A stretch of 27,615 bases of DNA from Candidatus Undinarchaeales archaeon. Lineage in GTDB: Archaea > SpSt-1190 > JASMDC01. Shown in pieces: positions 14,956 through 22,415 of this stretch. The notes beneath the pieces were generated by a model. It searched no databases. It saw only the letters and a program-made list of their open reading frames with translations, and was not told where the DNA came from. The stretch lies in the NCBI GenBank assembly GCA_030753015.1, contig JASMDC010000040.1, forward strand, positions 3,239 through 30,853, read 5' to 3'. Position 1 is the stretch's first letter; each line of letters opens with the position of its first letter. Position numbers and translations under genes: made by a program.

Positions 14956-16923
14956 CTACTCTAGCTCGGAGACGATGTCGTCCAGGTCGAGATCTGCCCC
15001 GCTTGCGGGAGAGGTTGCCGGCACATGTGCAGCGACCTCGTCAAGTCCGGCGTCGATGTCCAGGGCCGGGGCCGCGACCACTGCCGCCGACGCCGCACGA
15101 GGGGCGGCTGCCTGAGCGGCCTCCTCGACCTGCGCTGGTGCAGTACTGCCCCGCGACGGAACGAGCGAGCGTACCTTGTCCCTGGCGCGCTGGACATCGG
15201 CTGCGACCACGGCCTTGGGATCCTCTGCCCCGCGAAGTCGGGTGGCCCAGTAGCCGGCCCCTGCGAGCACCACCGAGCCCAGCACGACGACGAGCACCAG
15301 GGGGACACTCCCGGCCGCCTCATCGGGGAGATCGTCCAGCCCATCATCCGTGACGTTGGCTGTGACGTTGGCCGTGTCGTTGACCGGTGCCGGTGTGGGT
15401 GTGGGCGTGTTGAAGTGGACGATGATCCCCGGATCGGGCGTGGCGTTGGCCGGGGGCGATGTATCGTTGGTATCGGTGACGTTGGTCCCTCCGGGCATCG
15501 CGGTCGCGTTGGGAAGAGGTGATGCCGCTGTGTCGTTCGTAGCTACCGTGACGTTCGGCACGGCCGTGGGCACCGGCGTGGGCTCGGGTGTCGGCTCCGG
15601 TGTGGGCTGCTCGGGCGCAAGGAGGCACGTGCCGTTGAAATAGTAGAACCCTCGTCCGCAACCGCAGTCGGAGTAGCAGCTCGTCTTGTTCTCGCCCGGA
15701 TCGCAGTTGCCGTCGCCGCAGGTGACGACGTAGCACCCTATATCTCGGGACTGGGTCCGCACCGGGATGCAGGTTTCTCCGGGGAGGCATCCGCATTCGC
15801 TAGGCACGGTGTGGCAGTTCTCACCCACCTCGGTGTCGCACCGCCGGTTCCCGAGGCAGTCCTTGAGCTGGCAGTCGCCCGGGCAGATCCCGCACTCGCC
15901 CTGGCCTAGCCCGCAAAATCCGTCGCCGCACATCAGCGAACCCCGGTAGCCGAACGGCGAGGGCGTCCGGACCGGCTTCTTCCACACGAGGAGCGACCGG
16001 TTGACCAAACCCGCGTACACGCGTCCGTCGTCCGCGAACAGCGACTGCACTCCTGCACCGTTGTCCAGCACGGCCACCTGGGCGAAGCTCTCGTCCTTCT
16101 CCCACACCCGCACCTTCCCGTCGTGGGACGAGGAGTAGAGGTACCGCTCGTCGGCGAACACCTGCGTGATGCGCCCGTCGTGGCCCGACAGGGTGGTGAC
16201 GGGCTGGTAGTTGACCTTCTTGTTGTACACACGGATATCCCGGGGATCGCCGTCGGAGCTCGGCACCGCGTAGAAGTAGTCATCGTCCGCGAACATGTAG
16301 ATAGGACAATCGGTCTGGTTGATGGTGTTCACGCGCTTGAACTCATCGACCGGGTCCATCACGTGGATCTCCGAGCTGTTGCCGTCACAGGCGTAGAGAT
16401 GGTCGCCGTCGGCGAAGATGTCGCCCACGGTCTCCATTTTGATCATCTCCGCCTGCACGAAACCCTTGGTCAGGTTGAACGCGTAGATGATATCGTCCCG
16501 CGCAGTGATAGCGTAGAGGTAGTGCTCGTCGACCGTGAGACCGATGACCTCCGACTGGAAGATCGCTGGCGCTGAGATCATGATCAGGTTGTACGCCTTG
16601 TCCCGGACCCTCACGGTCCTGTCGGGGGAACCCGTGTAGAGGTGCCGCTCGTCGGCGACCATGGCGATGACGTGGGAGGAGTGCTCGTACTTCCCCGTCA
16701 GATTACGGGCGAGCTGCGTCCCGTTGGTCTTGTCCAGGAGCTTGATCACGCCGCCGTTCTGCCCGAGGTACACGTAGGTGTCGTCGGCATGGATGACGTT
16801 GGTCCAGCCGACCTCGATGTCGAGGATGGGCCTTTCTGCCCACGTCGCGTCCCCTGCGCTCGCAAGGACGAGGGAGATGGCGAGCACGACTAGAACGCGG
16901 TCGCGGGTGCCCTGCTCGGTCAT
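14956..16923 (-). CDS. Stalked surface protein: WD40-like propeller, Cys-rich repeats, Thr/Pro stalk, TM and cytosolic tail
   Basis: 655 residues. A signal peptide (~10-30) is followed by a beta-propeller (~32-325) of ~40-residue blades with an A-D-(E/D)-x-Y-L-Y core and WD-like endings such as HDGKVRVWEK. A cysteine-rich region (~330-434) holds three related C-G-D-G-x-C...GE...C...DC units. The next ~100 residues are a Thr/Pro stalk with PTPEP repeats and about ten N-x-T sequons, so heavy N-glycosylation is expected. One TM helix (~538-562) leads to an Ala-rich cytosolic tail ending in an acidic helix (DLDLDDIVSELE). ATG 16923 is chosen over a TTG three bases upstream because a TATA box at 16947-16955 lies ~28 bases away. 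Likely a surface sensor or adhesin; ligand unknown. Transcribed alone. Confidence 0.8.
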   Translation of the reverse strand: MTEQGTRDRVLVVLAISLVLASAGDATWAERPILDIEVGWTNVIHADDTYVYLGQNGGVIKLLDKTNGTQLARNLTGKYEHSSHVIAMVADERHLYTGSPDRTVRVRDKAYNLIMISAPAIFQSEVIGLTVDEHYLYAITARDDIIYAFNLTKGFVQAEMIKMETVGDIFADGDHLYACDGNSSEIHVMDPVDEFKRVNTINQTDCPIYMFADDDYFYAVPSSDGDPRDIRVYNKKVNYQPVTTLSGHDGRITQVFADERYLYSSSHDGKVRVWEKDESFAQVAVLDNGAGVQSLFADDGRVYAGLVNRSLLVWKKPVRTPSPFGYRGSLMCGDGFCGLGQGECGICPGDCQLKDCLGNRRCDTEVGENCHTVPSECGCLPGETCIPVRTQSRDIGCYVVTCGDGNCDPGENKTSCYSDCGCGRGFYYFNGTCLLAPEQPTPEPTPEPTPVPTAVPNVTVATNDTAASPLPNATAMPGGTNVTDTNDTSPPANATPDPGIIVHFNTPTPTPAPVNDTANVTANVTDDGLDDLPDEAAGSVPLVLVVVLGSVVLAGAGYWATRLRGAEDPKAVVAADVQRARDKVRSLVPSRGSTAPAQVEEAAQAAAPRAASAAVVAAPALDIDAGLDEVAAHVPATSPASGADLDLDDIVSELE

Positions 16924-16946
16924 CAACGGGTACCAACGGCCCCATG

Positions 16947-16955
16947 ATTAAAAAA
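16947..16955 (-). promoter_or_regulatory. TATA box of the stalked surface protein gene
   Basis: TTTTTTAAT on the minus strand, centred ~28 bases before ATG 16923, is consistent with a leaderless mRNA. Confidence 0.5.
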
Positions 16956-16983
16956 GATGCCGATGCCCGGGGCTACGCGGGGC

Positions 16984-17721
16984 TCACTTCTCGGGCCTGA
17001 GCGACTGGTAGAGCTCCTCGATGAGCGAGTCGATGCCCGCCCGTTTCTCGGCGCCGTCATCCTTGTCCACGGTGGTGGCGCGGTCCACGGGCTCGCCCTT
17101 GACGCCCCAGTCCCAGATGGTGGCCTCGGAGGCCGCTTCGTCCTCCTTGTACGAGACGAGCGGACTGGTGTCGCCGAGCTCGATCTTCTCTAGCTGGTAG
17201 TGGAACTCGTGGCTGCAGCAGTCGTCGAGGTCCCGGCCAGCCTCTGCCGTGGTGGTGGCGACCAGGCCGTACCCGCCGGTCGTGAGGAACAGTGTCTTGA
17301 TGTACCGGTCCTCGCCCGTATCGCACCCGGCGTTGGACCAGGTGGAGATCGCTGCGTACGGCACGTCCTCCTCCACGGGCTTGTACCCGGCCAGTTCATT
17401 CTCCAGCTCGCTGTCGGAGAAGCTGCCCTTGAGCGAGTACTCGGGGACCTGGAGCCGGTCGATCGAGCCGCCGGAGCCGCTGAAATTGCCCTTCCCGGTG
17501 GACCGGGTCATCATTCGACCAGTGAGGTCGTTGGCAGTGCCGATCGTGCCGTAGGGCTGGTCGGCCAGCGGAGCGTCCTGGGTCAGGGACGCGAGGAATG
17601 GCCGGAAACCGTAGAAGTTCATACCGTACTCACGGGAGCCCTCGAGGGCGTAGACGCTGTTCTGCTCGCCGTCCTTGACGACCAGGAGCGTCTCCGCGTC
17701 GTTGGTGAGGAGGTATGCCAT
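16984..17721 (-). CDS. Hypothetical soluble protein, 245 aa
   Basis: I recognise no family. There is no signal peptide or membrane segment. The N-terminus MAYLLTNDAETLLVVKDGEQ looks like beta strands. The middle is Gly/Ser-rich (RSTGKGNFSGSGGSIDR), and a CDTGED...DDCCSHEFH segment carries three cysteines and histidines that could bind a metal. The C-terminus is an amphipathic helix (IDSLIEELYQSLRPEK). A TATA box (CTTAAATA on the minus strand, ~17762-17769) and a Shine-Dalgarno-like AAAGGTGA ~10 bases before the ATG support the start. It is divergent from a small membrane-protein gene. Confidence 0.65.
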   Translation of the reverse strand: MAYLLTNDAETLLVVKDGEQNSVYALEGSREYGMNFYGFRPFLASLTQDAPLADQPYGTIGTANDLTGRMMTRSTGKGNFSGSGGSIDRLQVPEYSLKGSFSDSELENELAGYKPVEEDVPYAAISTWSNAGCDTGEDRYIKTLFLTTGGYGLVATTTAEAGRDLDDCCSHEFHYQLEKIELGDTSPLVSYKEDEAASEATIWDWGVKGEPVDRATTVDKDDGAEKRAGIDSLIEELYQSLRPEK

Positions 17722-17877
17722 GGGGGCCGGTCACCTTTCGATAGCGAAGGAATCCCCGTCGCTATTTAAGGGTTGCCTTGGCGTCACTACTGGAGAATGA
17801 AAACCCCGGACGGGAGACCTTGCCCACGAGACTCCGATTAATATAATTTGCACGCATCGATGGGATCGGGTGCATCC

Positions 17878-18066
17878 ATGACGAACATCAGCTGGATCTT
17901 CGTGCTCATAGGGGGCTTCACCGTCGTGAGCGCCGCGCTCGACCTGCCGTTCTTCATGCAGCACCCCAAGGCGCGCCGCCTCTCCATGACGCTCGGGTAC
18001 TCGGGCGCACGTATTTTCTACATCCTCTTCGGCCTGCTCCTCATCATCGGCGGGCTCAACAATTAA
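17878..18066 (+). CDS. Small membrane protein, Imm17-like, 62 aa
   Basis: 62 residues with two hydrophobic helices (~4-22 and ~40-60) joined by a short basic loop (MQHPKARR). The second helix reads GYSGARIFYILFGLLLIIGG, which resembles the small Imm17 family of predicted immunity-type membrane proteins; this is recalled similarity, not a search result. The frame is open further upstream (TTG 17848, ATG 17860), but the TATA box TTAATATAA (~17838-17846) is too close to those starts, so ATG 17878 is preferred. The stop almost abuts the convergent stop at 18063, with a 4-base overlap. Confidence 0.6.
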   Translation: MTNISWIFVLIGGFTVVSAALDLPFFMQHPKARRLSMTLGYSGARIFYILFGLLLIIGGLNN

Positions 18067-18434
18067 CGGTACGCTGCGCAGTCCTTGATGATCCGCTTGT
18101 CGTCCTCGAGGTACGCCTTGTATGCCGGGTAGTTGCCAAAGGCCTGCAGGAGGATGAGCCGGGAACCGACGATAGCGTACACATAGTGGATGCGGTCCTT
18201 CTTTGCACGGAACACCGTGAACCCTCCCACGTGCCGCTCGTACTTGTGCATCTCGTGGTAGTGCAAGTGTGTGCAGTCGAGGATATCGGCCAACACGTCC
18301 TCGTGGTCGGGGACGGCCTTGCGGAACGCCGGAGTGACGACGGCCTCCTCGAGCGACGGCCGGACCGTATTGAAGTGGCTGCTGCAGTTGAGGCAGCGGT
18401 CCGTCTTGTCCGCGCACGGGTTCGGCAGGGGCAT
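18063..18434 (-). CDS. RelE/HigB-like protein with an N-terminal CxxC
   Basis: 123 residues from ATG 18434. After a short N-terminus with Cys7, Cys14 and Cys17 (a possible metal knuckle), the sequence has the pattern of RelE/ParE/HigB-fold proteins: FRKAVPDHEDVLADIL, GGFTVFRAKKDRIHYVYAIVGSRLILLQAF and YPAYKAYLEDDKRIIK. Such proteins are usually mRNA-cleaving or gyrase-directed toxins, but no antitoxin gene lies next to it, so a domesticated role is possible. A longer frame to 18545 exists. ATG 18434 is chosen because a TATA box (TTTTTAT on the plus strand, 18457-18463) is ~26 bases upstream, which fits a leaderless mRNA. The promoter is back to back with that of the Cys-rich gene at 18529. 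Confidence 0.6.
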   Translation of the reverse strand: MPLPNPCADKTDRCLNCSSHFNTVRPSLEEAVVTPAFRKAVPDHEDVLADILDCTHLHYHEMHKYERHVGGFTVFRAKKDRIHYVYAIVGSRLILLQAFGNYPAYKAYLEDDKRIIKDCAAYR

Positions 18435-18528
18435 GCCGGTGGTACCGGGCTCCGTCTTTTTATGGTTAGTCCTCGCGGCGCGTCCGCACTGCTCACCCTT
18501 ATATCGTTTGGGGGCTTCAGGACATCCT

Positions 18529-18711
18529 ATGCCCGAGCGATGCACCTACTGTCGGGGGACCGGCAAGTGCCCCAACGACGTGGTCTGGAAGCACCCCGGG
18601 AGAAAGTCGGAGCGCCGGTGCGACGAGAAGCATTGCGAGTTCCGTGTCAGCGCTCGATGCGGCAATCACGGTAAGTGCCCGGAGTGCATGGGCAAGTGCT
18701 GGGTGGGCTGA
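18529..18711 (+). CDS. Small cysteine-rich zinc-ribbon-like protein, 60 aa
   Basis: 60 residues with nine cysteines (5, 8, 14, 31, 36, 44, 50, 53, 57), starting CTYCRGTGKC and ending HGKCPECMGKC. The CxxCxGxG unit recalls the cysteine-rich domain of DnaJ, and two zinc sites are likely. It is basic in the middle (KHPGRKSERR). A TATA box (CTTATAT, 18498-18504) is ~28 bases before the ATG, indicating a leaderless transcript. Function unknown; possible roles are RNA binding or metal delivery. Confidence 0.7.
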   Translation: MPERCTYCRGTGKCPNDVVWKHPGRKSERRCDEKHCEFRVSARCGNHGKCPECMGKCWVG

Positions 18712-18759
18712 GGCGCACCTAGGGAACGTTTTTATACCGACGGCCCCCGCTGGGACCGT

Positions 18760-19842
18760 ATGGACGGTGGCTACGAGGACATATCTGCACTCGATCCCTT
18801 CGTCCTATCTTCATTGCGTGATGCGGTCGACAAGGGCGAGCTGGACCGGATGCCTGACGGGTACCGCACCCTTGGCGGGGGCATCAGCGGCGCCCTCACG
18901 GGACTCCTCTCATTTCCCGACGGCTCGAGCGCGTTCTTCAAGTACGGCGAACGGCAGGATGACGCTATATCCGTGGTCAACGACCCATATCAGCGGACGC
19001 TCATGGACGCTCATGGCAACCTGGACTGGTGCTCGTACGCGCCCGACCTCACGCCGCCGGTCAACTGCGTGCGCGACGATGCCGGGGCCGGGAAGGCCCT
19101 CTTCGTCCGCGAGGACGTGACCGCGCCGACCTTGCGCGACCTCACCTACCAGGACGCCGATGCGGCCGTGGAGGGCTACGGAGCGCTGATGGACGGCGTA
19201 TGCGCTATGTACGCGCGGACGCGCGCCCCTAGCGACGGCATGTCGTACCTTGCGGATGCACGCTACATCCTCGAGCTCGCCCGGGAGAAGGACCCCGCGG
19301 TGGCAGCCCTCCTCGAGAAGGACACCATCACGATCAACGACGAAAAGGTCGTCAACCCCCTGCACGCCCTCGACGCCCTCGAGTCTCACGCGGACCTGCT
19401 CACGGCCCCGTTCTCGACGTGGACCCACGGCGACTTCCACGGCGGCAACCTCACCTACGATCCCCTGGCCGGGAAGGCGGGCGCCATCGACTTCGAGTGG
19501 TCGAAGGTCGGCGACTACGCTAACGACGGCGGTACCTTCCAGGCGTTCACATCACTTGCCCTCATCGACATGTCGTCGGTGACGGTCACCGATGACGGGC
19601 TGAGCTACGGTACCGTGGAAAGCGACGTCGTTGACCGCGTGTGCGGCAAGGTCCATGAGCGGTTCTCTACCTTCGCCCGGGAGAACGGCGACACAACCTA
19701 CGACGACCGGCAGCTTTTGGTCCAGGCGTCCAAGGACATCGTGCTCGCAGGCGCCCACCCCGACCGGAAGATCGGTCTTGCGGGCTTCGGTGAGGGGATA
19801 AGGAAGCTGGACGAGCTCTACCGGCGGATGGAGCGGGCGTAG
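18760..19842 (+). CDS. APH-like phosphotransferase family protein
   Basis: 360 residues with the aminoglycoside phosphotransferase/choline kinase-like fold. The catalytic loop is THGDFHGGN (222-230) with Asp225 and Asn230, and the metal-binding Asp244 lies in GAIDFEW. The N-lobe has a Gly-rich loop (GGGISGALTG, ~39-48) and FFKYGE with a probable ATP-contacting lysine at 61. The family phosphorylates small hydroxylated molecules (antibiotics, choline, homoserine, sugars), and the substrate here is unknown. TATA box TTTTTATA (~18729-18736) is ~27 bases from the ATG. It stands alone between the Cys-rich gene and a convergent flavoprotein gene, separated by only 6 bases. Confidence 0.75.
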   Translation: MDGGYEDISALDPFVLSSLRDAVDKGELDRMPDGYRTLGGGISGALTGLLSFPDGSSAFFKYGERQDDAISVVNDPYQRTLMDAHGNLDWCSYAPDLTPPVNCVRDDAGAGKALFVREDVTAPTLRDLTYQDADAAVEGYGALMDGVCAMYARTRAPSDGMSYLADARYILELAREKDPAVAALLEKDTITINDEKVVNPLHALDALESHADLLTAPFSTWTHGDFHGGNLTYDPLAGKAGAIDFEWSKVGDYANDGGTFQAFTSLALIDMSSVTVTDDGLSYGTVESDVVDRVCGKVHERFSTFARENGDTTYDDRQLLVQASKDIVLAGAHPDRKIGLAGFGEGIRKLDELYRRMERA

Positions 19843-19848
19843 CGCCTG

Positions 19849-21075
19849 TTACAACGCGTTCTCCAGCGCCCGTGCGATGCTTTGAGCGGCCAGCACGCCC
19901 GACGAGAAGGCGAACTGCAGATTATACCCGCCCGTATCGCCGTCCACGTCCACCACCTCGCCCGCGAAGTACAGGCCGGGGACCTTCCTCGATCCCATGG
20001 TATTAGGAGCTATCTCGCGGGCGGACACACCGCCCCGTGTGACCATGGCCTCGTCGTACCCGCCGAGCCGCTCCACCTCGAATGGCAGCCCTGTGAGGTG
20101 CTCCACCAACCGTCGCCGTGTCCGCTTGTCGAGCTGGGACGCTTTGAGCTCCCGGGGGATCCCCAGGATATCCAGCACCTGTGTGAGGAGCCGTTCAGGC
20201 ACGTCGTACCGGGCGAGCACGTTCCTCAGCGACCGCTTCCCCTGGGCCGCGAGCTCGACGACCAGCTCACGCTCGAACGCCTGTGCGTCCCGGTCCACCA
20301 GCGCCACCCTGATCACGTCACCAGGGCGGACGTGCCGGCTCAGGTCCAGAATGCCCGGTCCCGACAGTCCCTTGTGGGTGAGGAGAAGGTCGCCGCGTGA
20401 TCCGTGGACCTTCTTCCCATCATGGAGGATGGTGGCCCTTACATCGCACAACGAGATGCCCGCGCAGTTGCCGAACAGGTACCCCTTGACGATCACCGGA
20501 GTGAGAGCAGGTGCCGGTGCCACGATTGTGTGGCCGAGCGTCCTGGCGAGCGCGTATCCGTCGCCTGTGGAGCCGGTGCCGGGGTACGACCTGCCGCCGG
20601 TAGCGATGACGACCGCTCTCGCACGATAGCGACCCTTCGCCGTCCGCACCTCCAGGCCGGGGCTCACATCATTCACGGGCTCGCCGTAACGCACGGTCAC
20701 TCCCTTCGCCCGACACCAGTCGAGCAGGGCGCGCAGGACGTCGTGTGCGTCCCCTTTGGCGGGGAAGACCTTACCGCCCGCCTCGACCACCGTCCACAGT
20801 CCCCTCCCCTCGATGAAGGCGACCAGGTCGTCGTTGGTGAAGGCCAAGAGCGCCGGCTTGACGAACCGCGCCTTGTCCCCGTACCGGTCCAGGAGGTCAT
20901 CTACGGGCCCGTCATGGGTGAGGTTGCACCTGCCGGCACCCGTCAGCAGCAGCTTCCGCCCGGCCTTGGCGTTCTTCTCGAGGACGAGGGTGCGCAGACC
21001 CTCCCTGCCGCAGTGTGCCGCACACAGGAGGCCTGCTGGCCCCGCGCCGATGATGATGACGTCGTACGGTCCCAT
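19849..21075 (-). CDS. BaiN/HI0933 (YhiN)-family FAD-dependent oxidoreductase
   Basis: 408 residues. The Rossmann FAD-binding motif DVIIIGAGPAGLLCA is at the N-terminus, followed by LEKNAKAGRKLLLTGAGRCNLT, a hallmark of the HI0933/BaiN family. Also present are GGKVFPAKGDAHDVLRALL, VVIATGGRSYPGTGSTGDGY, a substrate-domain insert (~200-330), and VTRGGVSAREIAPNTMGSRKVPGLYFAGEVVDVDGDTGGYNLQ at the C-terminus, where the FAD is closed. The family is broadly conserved with poorly defined substrates; BaiN acts in bile acid dehydroxylation. GGAGG six bases before the ATG is a good ribosome binding site. Confidence 0.9.
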   Translation of the reverse strand: MGPYDVIIIGAGPAGLLCAAHCGREGLRTLVLEKNAKAGRKLLLTGAGRCNLTHDGPVDDLLDRYGDKARFVKPALLAFTNDDLVAFIEGRGLWTVVEAGGKVFPAKGDAHDVLRALLDWCRAKGVTVRYGEPVNDVSPGLEVRTAKGRYRARAVVIATGGRSYPGTGSTGDGYALARTLGHTIVAPAPALTPVIVKGYLFGNCAGISLCDVRATILHDGKKVHGSRGDLLLTHKGLSGPGILDLSRHVRPGDVIRVALVDRDAQAFERELVVELAAQGKRSLRNVLARYDVPERLLTQVLDILGIPRELKASQLDKRTRRRLVEHLTGLPFEVERLGGYDEAMVTRGGVSAREIAPNTMGSRKVPGLYFAGEVVDVDGDTGGYNLQFAFSSGVLAAQSIARALENAL

Positions 21076-21182
21076 GGATCCTCCGGGATGGTCGTTACTG
21101 GTCGCTATGGTTTCTTATCCTTTACCGGCGCGCGGCCCTGACATAACGTTTTTATCTTATCCTTGACTGGAGGTCGTCCAGG

Positions 21183-21656
21183 ATGTACCAGAAACTGCAG
21201 ATCGTGGCACTGGCCATCGCCTTCCTGCTGCTGCTCATCTTCCCGTTCGGCGGCGCCTACTACAGGGGAGGGTCCTCCTACCGCACACGCTCCAGCTACA
21301 GCTCGGACACCGGCCGGTACACTCCTGTGTACAGCAAGAGCACCACCCACGAGTACGAGTACGTGCGCCTGGGCAACAGCCTGATCGACAGCATCATGAT
21401 CCTCATGGGTCTGGGCGCTCTAGGGTACGCGCTGAAGGCTTCCTATGACGGTCTCAGCGGTGATGCGGAGGAGAACGCAGGTCGGGCTAACAACGGCGCG
21501 ACTTTCGCCGTCGTCCTGTCGGTCGTGGGCGCGATCATGTTCAGCATCAGCTACGGCGACGCCACGACGTCGTGGTTCGATGCCGGTTTCTACGGGACGT
21601 TCTTCGGCGGGCTCACCGCCATCTTCGCTGGGAAGCAGGTGCTCACCGGCGCGTAG
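21183..21656 (+). CDS. Membrane protein, 157 aa
   Basis: An N-terminal helix (~7-25), a Tyr/Ser/Arg-rich segment (YRGGSSYRTRSSYSSDTGRY), then three hydrophobic stretches (~66-86, ~108-126, ~135-152). The Tyr-rich segment probably lies outside. I recognise no family. TATA-like GTTTTTATC (~21148-21156) is ~30 bases before the ATG. It is followed after 12 bases by the DUF3795 gene, so the two form an operon. Confidence 0.7.
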   Translation: MYQKLQIVALAIAFLLLLIFPFGGAYYRGGSSYRTRSSYSSDTGRYTPVYSKSTTHEYEYVRLGNSLIDSIMILMGLGALGYALKASYDGLSGDAEENAGRANNGATFAVVLSVVGAIMFSISYGDATTSWFDAGFYGTFFGGLTAIFAGKQVLTGA

Positions 21657-21668
21657 CGGCGACCGACC

Positions 21669-22136
21669 ATGGACGAGCCCTTCACGAACCCTTCGCTCAT
21701 CGCCCCCTGCGGTATGGACTGCGGTGTGTGCTCGGGCTACCTGGCCAAGGTGCACGATGTGAAGGCCAAGGGCGTGAGCATGACATACTGCACCGGCTGT
21801 CGTCCGCGGGGCAAGATGTGCGCGTTCCTCAAGAAGCGGTGCGAACTTCTCGCCAACGAGAAGGTCCGCTACTGTTTCGAGTGCGACACCTTTCCGTGCG
21901 AGAACCTAAAGCGCCTGGACCGACGGTACCGCACGCACTACCACATGAGTTTTATTCGGAACCTCGAGCGCATCAGGGACGATGGGATCGACGCTTTTCT
22001 GGCCAGGGAGCGGGAAAAGTGGAAGTGCCCCGACTGCGGTAGTGTAATCTGCTGCCACAACGGCATCTGTTTCGACTGCGGGCTCGACAGACTGAAGGAC
22101 AGGAAGAAGCTGTACCGATGGGACGGGGACGAGTAG
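21669..22136 (+). CDS. DUF3795 cysteine-rich protein
   Basis: 155 residues matching the DUF3795 family of archaea and anaerobic bacteria. It opens with APCGMDCGVCSGYLA, followed by YCTGC, the CFECDTFPCENLKRLD block, YRTHYHMSFIRNLERIRDDGIDAFL, and a C-terminal zinc-ribbon-like CPDCGS...CCHNGICFDCG. About 16 cysteines suggest metal or Fe-S binding. Function is unknown for the family. Last gene of the operon starting at 21183. Confidence 0.85.
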   Translation: MDEPFTNPSLIAPCGMDCGVCSGYLAKVHDVKAKGVSMTYCTGCRPRGKMCAFLKKRCELLANEKVRYCFECDTFPCENLKRLDRRYRTHYHMSFIRNLERIRDDGIDAFLAREREKWKCPDCGSVICCHNGICFDCGLDRLKDRKKLYRWDGDE

Positions 22137-22195
22137 GTCACATCGGATGTCGGGACGGATAACTGTAGTTAGTTAATTCACAAAATTGAGTTATT

Positions 22196-22380
22196 CGATT
22201 CCGCGACCGAGGTCCGGGGCGAGTGAGGTACTCCTCCCGGTTGTCACGAAATCTTTTCACCCCCGGGGACCATCTGGTATGATGGCCCCCCGGGGATGAT
22301 GAATGGATTCTGGTGGTAGGGGAGGTAACTCCCCGATGACCGGACCAAACTACTGACCCGGTGGGGCCACCAACCCTTTT
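22196..22380 (+). ncRNA. Candidate structured non-coding RNA (strand inferred)
   Basis: The 279-base gap 22137-22415 contains no plausible gene but dense structure. GGTCCGG (22211-22217) is complementary to CCGGACC (22340-22346), closing a ~136-base domain. Within or overlapping it are a hairpin at 22214-22240 (CCGGG/CCCGG plus GAGT/ACTC), a strong hairpin at 22261-22295 (CCCCGGGG and CCATC with partners GATGG and CCCCGGGG), and GGGGAG-GTAA-CTCCCC (22319-22334), a 6-bp stem with a GNRA tetraloop. A/T-rich TTAGTTAATTCAC (~22170-22182) could be its TATA region, and CCTTTTATTCC (22375-22385) gives a U-rich end or the promoter of the next operon. Part of it (ATGATGA at 22296-22302, CTGA at 22353-22356, flanking CCGGG/CCCGG) also resembles a C/D box sRNA. 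Extents are approximate. Confidence 0.4.
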
Positions 22381-22415
22381 ATTCCTTGACCTCCTCGCCA
22401 AGGGCGGGGACGACC

